Origin: an uncultured Capnocytophaga sp. | GTDB lineage: Bacteria; Bacteroidota; Bacteroidia; Flavobacteriales; Flavobacteriaceae | Length of the DNA: 64,000 nt | NCBI RefSeq assembly: GCF_937936315.1 | Contig: NZ_CALGWU010000002.1 | Coordinates: forward strand, 1 to 64,000 | Direction: 5' to 3' | Translations under genes and position numbers: made by a program | In this document: in pieces, positions 25,748 to 32,686 of the stretch | Numbering within the stretch: position 1 is the stretch's first letter | Layout: every line of letters begins with the position of its first letter | Notes under the pieces: generated by a model | Told to the model about the DNA's origin: nothing | The model's input: the letters and a program-made list of their open reading frames with translations, nothing else | The model's database searches: none

Positions 25748-26002
25748 TTATTTTTTTCTTGCCTTTTCGCGAGCAAGACTTTCTTTAGAACGCTCTATTT
25801 GTTTTTTGAGACTTTCGATAGCACGGTCGTGAGAAGCGGCTTTATCTACTTTAGTCTTTTTATAAGCGGCTTTACTACTTGGAGAAGAAGCTTTTTTTGC
25901 CATATCGCCATAATAGGCATTGTCCTTTTTCTTATTTTCTTTCTCTTTGTCTAATCGCGCTCTGAGGTCGATGATTTGTTTTCTGTAATATTCTACTGAC
26001 AT
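25748..26002 (-). CDS. Small coiled-coil protein, first gene of the cluster
   Basis: 84 aa, Lys/Glu/Ser-rich. Two predicted coiled-coil helices (about 3-30 and 58-84) flank a polar Ser/Lys centre. The pattern MSVEYYRKQIIDLRARLDKE resembles the start of many small structural proteins, but no family is recognised. It is the promoter-proximal gene of the minus-strand cluster and is divergent from the split regulator-like gene, with ~210 bp of operator-like repeats between them. Confidence 0.55.
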   Translation of the reverse strand: MSVEYYRKQIIDLRARLDKEKENKKKDNAYYGDMAKKASSPSSKAAYKKTKVDKAASHDRAIESLKKQIERSKESLAREKARKK

Positions 26003-26046
26003 TATTTATTGTTTTTTTGGTTTCTGTTGTTATCTTTTTTCAGGGG

Positions 26047-26054
26047 CAAAAGTA
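26047..26054 (-). promoter_or_regulatory. Probable -7 element of the small-gene cluster
   Basis: Minus-strand TACTTTTG lies 45 nt before the coiled-coil ATG. No clear TTTG is found at the -33 position, so activation by a regulator is possible. Confidence 0.45.
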
Positions 26055-26080
26055 TAATCACTCCAAAAAATACGAAAGTC

Positions 26081-26157
26081 CAATTGTGTTCAATTGTGTG
26101 TAAATTTCCTATCCAAAATTGTACATTTAGAAACAAAATTATTGTACAATTTTGTAC
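26081..26157. repeat. Operator-like repeats between cluster and regulator
   Basis: Two direct copies of CAATTGTGT (26081 and 26091), then 12-bp inverted arms CAAAATTGTACA (26114-26125) and TGTACAATTTTG (26143-26154); the second arm also starts a local palindrome GTACAATTTTGTAC (26144-26157). The right arm overlaps the -33 element of the plus-strand promoter. This fits a binding site for a regulator of the divergent genes. Confidence 0.55.
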
Positions 26158-26182
26158 AGTTTGGTATTTTTATGTATATTTG
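26151..26182 (+). promoter_or_regulatory. Promoter of the split regulator-like gene
   Basis: TTTG (26151-26154), 20 nt, TATATTTG (26175-26182), with ATG at 26213. The -33 box lies within the inverted repeat, so a protein bound there would block it. Confidence 0.7.
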
Positions 26183-26212
26183 CTCCCCAATTATAAATAC
26201 TTGACGTGGAAA

Positions 26213-27458
26213 ATGACAAATGATTTAACTACTGAAAACACTTATAAACAACACATTAACCGCTTACAAACAGAAGTAAACCTCTCCTTTGGAAAAACAG
26301 TTACTTCTATAGCTGACTTTGAAGAATTATCGGAAAAAACGCGTCTATCTACCCAAACCTTGCGCCGCTTCTTTGGAAAAATTGACAAGGAGAAACAACT
26401 AAGTATTACAAGTTTAAACCTGTTGTGTAACTACATTGGTTTTGCTGACTGGCAGAGCTTTTGCAACAACACAACCCCTGCTACCCCTACACAACTGCGC
26501 GAGGTTATCAACTCTTTCTACGACACTATTGCTTTCTCGGGCGCGAGTTTTTTCGACGTTAAACTGCGTGACACTCACGAGGCTTACGCTCCTATCATTT
26601 TGAACGATTTACCTTATGCTTATTCGTTCTTGGAACGCTATAAGAACACCCCAAAAATCACTCAGTCACTTTACCCTTGGTTCCCGTACTACGATTGTAT
26701 GGCTCAAGCGAGTTATGTACATCTCATCGAAACCTATCTCGCTACTCAGCCTTTAGAACACTTGAGAGTGTGTCAGAATTCTTTTCTTTCTTATGGGGTG
26801 TTCTGTAGTACAAAATGGGGGGGGGGGAGGTTTTATAGAAAAATATACTACGGAAGCTGATAAATACATTGAATCGGTATGGCAAGATTATCCTGATAGT
26901 TTCTTTCATTACCCCGAAACGCGCTATACCATAGCCAAAGTAGTATTGGCTTACTTGAACAACAATGAACAAGAAGCGATTCGCGTGGCTGAAGCTGCTT
27001 TACATCGCAACCTACGCGCCAAACCCTTACACGTATTTAATGAAGAATTTAACACTCCTGATATTCTCATTTCTAAACTGTGTAATGCTCTTGTATGGAT
27101 GGGGAAAGTGGATTTTGCAATAGAGATCTATAGTACTTTTAGCGAAGAACTTTTTCTAACGAAAGATCCTGTAGAAAATATGTCGCAGCATTTTGTATAT
27201 GAGCGGGACACTCAATTTGCTGCCCAAACAGTAGATATGTTGCGTTTGTTTGACCCTTCTATTCCTGAGCTTGTTTCTAAGCGTCAGCCGCATTGGAAAA
27301 CGAGGGTATATGAAGAAATTCAGCAACTTCTCATTGATTTGAAGTGCTGTAAAAAAGGAGAGTTGAGCAAGCGTTTGACCTTAAAAGAGCGCTTGCGCAC
27401 CCTTGCTAAGCAAACCAACTTCGGGGTCATAGAAAATTTGATACAACTATTCCAATAA
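26213..27458 (+). pseudogene. HTH/TPR-like regulator split by an 11-G run; probable phase-variable gene
   Basis: From ATG 26213 the frame runs to codon ~201, enters GGGGGGGGGGG (26817-26827) and stops at 26860 after a short aberrant tail. The next frame continues from inside the tract to 27458. Loss of one G, or gain of two, joins them into one ~414-residue protein. The N-terminal part (RLSTQTLRRFFG, then a helix ending FADWQSFC) is the winged/HTH-like domain found in many Bacteroidota proteins; the C-terminal half is helical and TPR-like. The long G run suggests slipped-strand ON/OFF switching, here in the OFF state; a sequencing miscount is possible. Confidence 0.7.
26817..26827 (+). repeat. 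Homopolymeric tract of 11 G
   Basis: It is the longest G run noticed in the window and lies inside the coding region of the split gene. In this AT-rich genome an 11-G run in a coding frame is very unlikely by chance. Confidence 0.9.
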
Positions 27459-27490
27459 AAAAATGCTCAGGGATTTACCTGAGCATTTTT
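27459..27490. terminator. Bidirectional terminator between regulator and purB
   Basis: AAAAATGCTCAGG (27459-27471) and its exact complement (27478-27490) form a 13-bp stem with a 6-nt loop and A/T runs on both sides. It separates convergent transcripts. Confidence 0.9.
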
Positions 27491-27515
27491 TATTACTTCT
27501 TATCTCTTGCCTAAA

Positions 27516-28847
27516 CTAAACTCCTGTATAGTTCTCGGGGGTGATAACTTTTAGTTCTGCCTTTACATCTTCGCTTACTTCCAAAGTATCAATGAAGTTG
27601 CTGATAGTCTCGGCTGTAATAGCGGTATTAGTGCGGGTAAGGGCTTTGAGGGCTTCATACGGATTAGGATAGCCTTCACGACGCAAAATCGTTTGGATAG
27701 CCTCGGCTACTACTGCCCAATGGTCTTGCAAATCTTCGCGGATTTTATCTTCGTTTAAAAGGAGTTTGTTGAGTCCTTTGAGGGTAGATTGCAGGGCGAT
27801 GAGTATATGACCAAAAGGCACCCCTACATTGCGCAATACTGTACTATCGGTGAGGTCGCGCTGCAGGCGGGAAATAGGCAATTTCGCCGATAGATGCTCT
27901 AAAAGAGCGTTGGCAATACCTAAATTACCTTCAGAATTTTCAAAATCAATAGGATTTACTTTATGAGGCATAGCCGAAGAACCTACCTCGCCTGCTTTTA
28001 TCTGTTGTTTGAAGTAATCCATAGAGATATACGTCCAAATATCGCGATTCAAATCGATGAGGATGGTATTGATGCGTTTGAGAGCATCGAAAAGAGCGGC
28101 TAAATGGTCGTAATGTTCAATTTGGGTAGTAGGGAATGAGTGGTGTAAGACCAATATTTCCTCAACAAAGCGGGTGCCGAAAGCCTTCCAATCGATATTA
28201 GGATAGGCTACTTTATGAGCGTTGTAGTTACCGGTAGCTCCCCCAAATTTGGCAGCATAAGGCACTGCGATAAGGTTTTGTAACTGCTGTTCCATACGAA
28301 CGACAAACACCTCGAATTCCTTGCCCAAACGCGTAGGAGATGCCGGCTGACCGTGGGTTCGTGCTAATAATGGTACATCTTTCCATTGAACTACTAAATT
28401 TCTCAGTTTGCTGAGCAATTGCTCTAAATCGGGCAAATACACTTGTTGTACAGCTTCTTTGATGCTAAGCGGAATAGCGGTATTATTAATATCTTGGGAG
28501 GTAAGACCAAAGTGGATAAACTCCTTATAGTCTTGCAATTGTAGATAATCAAAAGCCTCTTTAATGAAATATTCTACCGCTTTCACATCGTGATTAGTAG
28601 TTCGTTCTATTTCTTTTACTTTTAGAGCCTCCTCTTGGGTGAAATTTTGGTAGAGTTTTCTAAGGTCGGCATATCTTTCCTTAGGGAAATCGGCAAGTTG
28701 AGGCAAGGGTAGTTGGCATAGAGCGATGAAGTACTCTACTTCCACTTGCACGCGATAACGAATAAGTGCCATTTCGGAAAAGAAAGGCACAAGTGAGGTC
28801 GTTTTATCAGCATAACGACCATCGATGGGGGAAATTGCTTTGAGCAT
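27516..28847 (-). CDS. purB: Adenylosuccinate lyase
   Basis: 443 aa, usual length. It catalyses two steps of purine synthesis, SAICAR to AICAR plus fumarate and adenylosuccinate to AMP plus fumarate. The fumarase/aspartase signature GSSAMPHKVNPIDFENSEG is near residue 292, ARTHGQPASPTRLGKE, with the catalytic His, near 162, and TSQDINNTA near 115. Cytoplasmic homotetramer. It follows the delta-prime-like polymerase gene by 27 nt, so the two may be co-transcribed. Confidence 0.96.
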   Translation of the reverse strand: MLKAISPIDGRYADKTTSLVPFFSEMALIRYRVQVEVEYFIALCQLPLPQLADFPKERYADLRKLYQNFTQEEALKVKEIERTTNHDVKAVEYFIKEAFDYLQLQDYKEFIHFGLTSQDINNTAIPLSIKEAVQQVYLPDLEQLLSKLRNLVVQWKDVPLLARTHGQPASPTRLGKEFEVFVVRMEQQLQNLIAVPYAAKFGGATGNYNAHKVAYPNIDWKAFGTRFVEEILVLHHSFPTTQIEHYDHLAALFDALKRINTILIDLNRDIWTYISMDYFKQQIKAGEVGSSAMPHKVNPIDFENSEGNLGIANALLEHLSAKLPISRLQRDLTDSTVLRNVGVPFGHILIALQSTLKGLNKLLLNEDKIREDLQDHWAVVAEAIQTILRREGYPNPYEALKALTRTNTAITAETISNFIDTLEVSEDVKAELKVITPENYTGV

Positions 28848-28874
28848 AATTTGTTAGGTGTTAGGGGTCAGATT

Positions 28875-29999
28875 TCAGTTATTAGGGGAGTGTAATAGTC
28901 GGGTGAGTTTAATCGCTAAATCGGTGAAAATAATTTTCCCACTACCATTGCGCTCTACATGTAACTGAGCTTCTTCGAGGAGGTTGTGTATTGCCTCGAT
29001 ATTGTTGCCGTGAATAAAAGGGGCAAATTTGGCAAGCTGAAAAGTAGGGTCGGCAAATTGCATATACACTAAACTATTAGCTTTGTAGTTCAACAGAAGT
29101 GCTTGCCTAAATACCTCAGCGCAGTACTGCAAAAACTGTTTTTGTGTTTCATACCCAACGGTATTGATTTCGTCACTCCACTGCAAGAGTCCTTGTATAG
29201 AGGCTTTGTTGCCACGCGCACGATAGGCAGTACGCACCCACGCAATAAACCAACGTTCAAAGGTTGCTTCTTCACTTTCTTTGTTGTCCATCAGTTGGAG
29301 GGCTTTGTTAAAGTTTCCTTGAGCGCGGAGGGCTATTTTGGTTGCTTCGGCATCAGCTAAACCACGTGCGATGAGCGCTTCCTTGATAGCTTTCTCACTC
29401 AGTGGCGGAAAGCGCAGAATTTGGCAACGCGATTTGATAGTGTCTAACAAGGCATTTTCATCTTCTACAACTAAGAGAAAGACTGTTTTATCGGCAGGTT
29501 CTTCTAGGAGTTTGAGGAGCTTGTTAGAGGCTTCGGGATTCATTTTCTCTGCCATCCAGATAATCATTATCTTATAACCTCCTTCAAACGATTTCAGGGC
29601 TAATTTATTGGTAATTTCTTTAGCCTCGTTTACCCCTATGTTAGCTTGTTTTTTATCAATATCAAGGAACACAAACCAATCAAAGAGAGAACCATAAGGT
29701 TGTTCTTTTACAAAAGTGCGCCATTCGTCCATAAAAAGTGAACTAATAGGGTCTTTTTTCACCTTATTGTTAGTAGCTGTGGGGAAAGCAAAATGAAGGT
29801 CGGGGTGAGCTAGTTGGGCGCATTGTTTTTTTGCTTTGGGGTTGTCGTGTGAGAGGATGAGAGTTGCGTAGGCAATTGCCATTAGCAGTCCTCCTTGTCC
29901 TTCGCCAGCGACAAATAACTGAGCGTGTGGAATGCGACCTGCTTCCACACTGGCTTTTAAATAGTTCTTTATAGTATCATATCCTAAAATATTGTTCAT
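28875..29999 (-). CDS. holB: DNA polymerase III subunit delta' (clamp loader)
   Basis: 374 aa. The protein shows the AAA+ clamp-loader layout: the N-terminal ILGYDTIKNYL, a P-loop position with degenerate sequence (GEGQGGLL in place of GxxGxGKT, so no ATP binding is expected, as in delta'), LLKLLEEPADKTVFLL near 160, and the sensor SRCQILRF. The C-terminal collar domain follows. It loads the beta clamp as part of the polymerase III holoenzyme. The gene symbol follows its role; sequence in Bacteroidota is divergent from E. coli. Confidence 0.88.
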   Translation of the reverse strand: MNNILGYDTIKNYLKASVEAGRIPHAQLFVAGEGQGGLLMAIAYATLILSHDNPKAKKQCAQLAHPDLHFAFPTATNNKVKKDPISSLFMDEWRTFVKEQPYGSLFDWFVFLDIDKKQANIGVNEAKEITNKLALKSFEGGYKIMIIWMAEKMNPEASNKLLKLLEEPADKTVFLLVVEDENALLDTIKSRCQILRFPPLSEKAIKEALIARGLADAEATKIALRAQGNFNKALQLMDNKESEEATFERWFIAWVRTAYRARGNKASIQGLLQWSDEINTVGYETQKQFLQYCAEVFRQALLLNYKANSLVYMQFADPTFQLAKFAPFIHGNNIEAIHNLLEEAQLHVERNGSGKIIFTDLAIKLTRLLHSPNN

Positions 30000-30042
30000 T
30001 GTTTAAGAAGGGGTCAGGGGTTAGGTTTCAGGTTTCAGGAGG

Positions 30043-30177
30043 TTAGTAGTAAAACAAGGGCAAGAAAAATAGTACGGCTCCTAACAAAAATAGAATTGCC
30101 AAAAAGTAAATTACAAAACTATTTTTTGCAAAAAATATATATTGTTGTACCAAACGTATTGCCCAAAACAAAAACAA
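30043..30177 (-). CDS. Possible small membrane protein (44 aa, TTG start)
   Basis: In the gap between the toxin stop and holB, the minus strand keeps one frame open from the toxin stop to TAA 30043. From a TTG at 30177 it would encode 44 residues with a strong helix (VIYFLAILFLLGAVLFFLPLF) preceded by a basic/polar stretch (IRLVQQYIFFAKNS). There is no ATG, and T-rich DNA often gives such sequences by chance. Read as tentative. Confidence 0.25.
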   Translation of the reverse strand: MFLFWAIRLVQQYIFFAKNSFVIYFLAILFLLGAVLFFLPLFYY

Positions 30178-30252
30178 ACTATTGCTACTGCTACAAAATA
30201 ATAGATTACTTGCATATTGAGGATTTGGATAATTCCGCGATTGGCAAAGCTG

Positions 30253-30546
30253 TTAAAACAAAGGTTTTTGTTTGGCACTTCTAAAATAGGTAATTAGTAT
30301 CATATTCCTTTCCTCATCTATTTCATAAAATATAGAAAATTTCCTATCAAGGAGCGCTTTTCTATGTGTTTTTAGCCTTTCACTATATTCATCAGAGCGA
30401 TAGGGATTTTCTTTTATTTCTTTTTCAGCTTTTGCTACTGCTACTGCTATTTTTTCAGAATAAGCATTTGATTTATTTCTTCTTATCCAATAAGTAAGTG
30501 TCTCATCAAGATTATCAATAGCATTATCTGTCCAAAACAATTCCAT
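30253..30546 (-). CDS. ParE/RelE-type toxin
   Basis: 97 aa. The length, the start (ELFWTDNAIDNLDETLTYW), the Arg-rich centre (SERLKTHRKALLDRKFSIFYEI) and the final beta strands (NMILITYFRSAKQKP) fit the RelE/ParE fold. Such toxins cut mRNA at the ribosome or poison DNA gyrase. Which activity applies cannot be read from the sequence. It overlaps the gene upstream (antitoxin) by 23 nt, the standard order of type II pairs. Confidence 0.8.
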   Translation of the reverse strand: MELFWTDNAIDNLDETLTYWIRRNKSNAYSEKIAVAVAKAEKEIKENPYRSDEYSERLKTHRKALLDRKFSIFYEIDEERNMILITYFRSAKQKPLF

Positions 30547-30769
30547 GTTTTTCTTGTATTAATTTGTGAACTTCTGAAGTATGCTTGTAAAGACCTAATC
30601 TTTTTTGTTCTTTAGATTTCTCTATATTTTCTATATCTTCTGCCGACAAATCGTAGTAGAAATCATCGTTTTCTACAACTGTTGTCTTTATTTTAAATCT
30701 ATCAAACAAAGGTTGAAACAACAATAAATCGGCATTGTCGAAAGTTATTTTAAGTGTTGTTGTATTCAT
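30524..30769 (-). CDS. Antitoxin of the ParE/RelE-type pair
   Basis: 81 aa. It starts NTTTLKITFDNADLLLF and has an acidic C-terminal tail (DLSAEDIENIEKSKEQKRLG). The size and position directly before the toxin gene, with a 23-nt overlap, mark it as the antitoxin. The C-terminal helix should wrap the toxin and block its active site, and the N-terminal part should bind DNA and repress the operon. The exact antitoxin family is not recognised with certainty. Confidence 0.7.
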   Translation of the reverse strand: MNTTTLKITFDNADLLLFQPLFDRFKIKTTVVENDDFYYDLSAEDIENIEKSKEQKRLGLYKHTSEVHKLIQEKHGIVLDR

Positions 30770-30803
30770 CGTTTTAATTTTATTTAGTTAAAGAAATTGC
30801 TTG

Positions 30804-31178
30804 TTATTCTCGTTGCGACTTTCTTCTAAAAAGCACTTGGTTAAAACTGCTTACTCTACTGCGGTCTTGTTGGGTGATAATCGCATAAACAGCCCACGGA
30901 ATCAGCAAATAACCTCCTAATACTATGTAGTTCTTTCCCGCAAAAGCATAGATAAGAGCAGGCACTCCCAAAATGAGAATTGCTAAGGCTACTATTTGCC
31001 CTATTTTTGAGGGTTTGGCGCGGAAATCGTTGGGTTCATAAGTAAAACGGCGGTTACAGTTAGGGCAGACGAGTGATTTTTCTTCCCCCTCTCGCATCGC
31101 AAACTCCACACGGTCAGTAGCTTCTGTAGCGCAAAATAGTTCTTCAGCGCAATGTTTGCATTTGGTGTATACTTTCAT
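30804..31178 (-). CDS. Zinc-ribbon membrane protein
   Basis: 124 aa. The N-terminal half contains two CxxC pairs (CKHC near 7-10 and CPNC near 38-41), a zinc-ribbon pattern; the C-terminal half has two helices (about 61-80 and 83-101). Cytosolic zinc ribbon plus short membrane anchor. Function unknown. It is placed between two toxin-antitoxin pairs, 4 nt after the upstream toxin stop, so it belongs to the same transcript. Confidence 0.6.
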   Translation of the reverse strand: MKVYTKCKHCAEELFCATEATDRVEFAMREGEEKSLVCPNCNRRFTYEPNDFRAKPSKIGQIVALAILILGVPALIYAFAGKNYIVLGGYLLIPWAVYAIITQQDRSRVSSFNQVLFRRKSQRE

Positions 31179-31182
31179 TTTC

Positions 31183-31506
31183 TTACTTTTTAAAAAGTTC
31201 TGAATGTGAGCCTAAACGGGTAAGAACAATTCTCTTTTGTTCTTCATCATATTGTAGCCAAATAATGAGTAAATCTGGCTCTATATGACATTCTAAATGA
31301 CCTTTGTATTTTCCTGTTAAAAAATGAGCTTTCATTTTTAGAGGTAACTGTTCTACACCTCCAATTCTTAACTGTTTGATAGTATCATCTATCTTAGCTA
31401 TTCTTACCTTATCATTCAAAAACTTCTTATAATCCTTCTTAAAACTTGTAGAAGAGAATAACTGATACTTATACTCATCTTCTTTTTTAGTTTCTGTAGA
31501 CTCCAT
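31183..31506 (-). CDS. YafQ/RelE-type mRNA interferase toxin
   Basis: 107 aa. The YafQ-like signature is good: HFLTGKYKGHLECHIEPDLLIIW (split across about 62-85, with the His, Glu-Cys-His and Asp residues) and LTRLGSHSELF near the C-terminus, with a final basic residue pair. The N-terminal helix is SFKKDYKKF. Toxins of this family cut mRNA at the ribosome. It starts 4 nt after the upstream antitoxin gene ends. Confidence 0.85.
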   Translation of the reverse strand: MESTETKKEDEYKYQLFSSTSFKKDYKKFLNDKVRIAKIDDTIKQLRIGGVEQLPLKMKAHFLTGKYKGHLECHIEPDLLIIWLQYDEEQKRIVLTRLGSHSELFKK

Positions 31507-31510
31507 AATC

Positions 31511-31744
31511 TTAGTTTTTTAAGAACGATAAAAACGCATCAACATCATCAAAGAAAGGTGTATCTTTGTCCTTTATCAACCTTTCTGCTTCAACCATAGC
31601 TTCTTTGGTTTCTTGATTAGGAATCTCTTTCTCTTCCTTCTTTAATTTTTTAACATCAACAATATTAAAGTTAAGACTTTTAAGGATATTCATAGCATTT
31701 TCCAAAGAAATACCTTGTGGAGGAGTGGTTAAAATTGCATTCAT
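31511..31744 (-). CDS. Antitoxin of the YafQ-type pair (RelB/DinJ-like)
   Basis: 77 aa. It has a short N-terminal strand and an acidic, Lys-rich C-terminal helix (IPNQETKEAMVEAERLIK) ending in a hydrophobic DAFLSFL segment, the kind of neutralising region seen in RelB/DinJ partners. Its position 4 nt before the YafQ-type toxin supports the call. It follows terC by 14 nt. Confidence 0.7.
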   Translation of the reverse strand: MNAILTTPPQGISLENAMNILKSLNFNIVDVKKLKKEEKEIPNQETKEAMVEAERLIKDKDTPFFDDVDAFLSFLKN

Positions 31745-31758
31745 ATCTTTTTATTTTT

Positions 31759-32541
31759 TTAGTTATTAGTCTTCTTCCTCATTTTCATATTCAAAAACTC
31801 AACACCCAATGAAAAGGCTATTGCAAAGTACAAATAGCCCTTAGGCACTGCCCCTACTGTTTGTCCAGCGAGTACTGCTTCCGAAAGGTGCATACTCTCG
31901 GTGATAAGCATAAAGCCAATGAGTATCAGAAAGGAAAGGGCTAATATTTGAATTGACGGATTGCGGTTCACAAAGTTACCTACAGGGTTAGCAAAGAGCA
32001 TCATTATTGCCACTGAAAGGATTACAGCAATAATCATTAGGTAAATTGCACCTTCCAATCCATTGGTCATTCCCACAGCTGTGAGGATACTATCTATTGA
32101 AAAGATGATGTCTATCAGTAAGATTTGCACGATAACTCCGCTAAATGAAGCCTGTTGTCGCGCTTGAGGCTGCTCCGATTCGGTAACGTGTTCTATATGA
32201 TTTACTTTAGCGTGAATTTCTTTAGTTGATTTGTAGAGTAAGAAAATACCTCCCGCGAGAAGTATCAGTGCTTGTCCGTTGAAATGTGCTGAGAACCAAC
32301 CCCAATCAAAACTGATAAGCGGGTCTTTGAGGCGAATGAGGAAGGAAATTCCCAATAGCAAACCTATACGCATAAACATTGCCAAGAAGAGTCCCAAGCG
32401 AGTAGCACGTTTGCGTTGGTTTTCGGGTAATTTACCTGTAACGATAGAGATAAATATCACATTATCAATCCCCAAAACGATTTCGAGGAAAGTAAGGGTA
32501 AGGAGTGCCACAAGGGCATCAACAGAAAATAAAAAATCCAT
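31759..32541 (-). CDS. TerC-family integral membrane protein
   Basis: 260 aa with about seven to eight helices. The TerC motifs are clear: LEIVLGIDNVIFISIVTGKLP near residue 20 and DIIFSIDSILTAVGMT near 140, where the conserved Asp residues are thought to bind metal or ions. TerC-family proteins take part in ion, chiefly metal-ion, homeostasis and secretion of metalloproteins. Its promoter is divergent from the M1 peptidase promoter, with both -33 boxes back-to-back. Downstream lie two toxin-antitoxin pairs, probably on the same transcript. Confidence 0.9.
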   Translation of the reverse strand: MDFLFSVDALVALLTLTFLEIVLGIDNVIFISIVTGKLPENQRKRATRLGLFLAMFMRIGLLLGISFLIRLKDPLISFDWGWFSAHFNGQALILLAGGIFLLYKSTKEIHAKVNHIEHVTESEQPQARQQASFSGVIVQILLIDIIFSIDSILTAVGMTNGLEGAIYLMIIAVILSVAIMMLFANPVGNFVNRNPSIQILALSFLILIGFMLITESMHLSEAVLAGQTVGAVPKGYLYFAIAFSLGVEFLNMKMRKKTNN

Positions 32542-32591
32542 AATATTTCAATTAACAATTGACAATGAATAATTAACAATAATTGAGGCGA

Positions 32592-32655
32592 CAAAGGTAG
32601 TAAAGAATTTGCTAATGAGCAAATTTGGAAATGAGCAAATTAACCTTTATCTTTG
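32592..32655. promoter_or_regulatory. Divergent promoter pair for terC and the M1 peptidase
   Basis: Minus: TTTG (32620-32623 complement), 20 nt, TACCTTTG (32592-32599). Plus: TTTG (32624-32627), 20 nt, TATCTTTG (32648-32655). The two -33 boxes abut in the palindrome CAAATTTG. Both start regions point to the correct genes. Confidence 0.7.
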
Positions 32656-32686
32656 CGCTTTCTAAAAAACTAAAACAATTCATCTG

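Noticed and set aside
26009..26212. 68-codon extension upstream of the regulator ATG
   Set aside because: It would start at a non-ATG codon and run through the promoter and operator repeats. ATG 26213 follows the -7 box at a normal distance.
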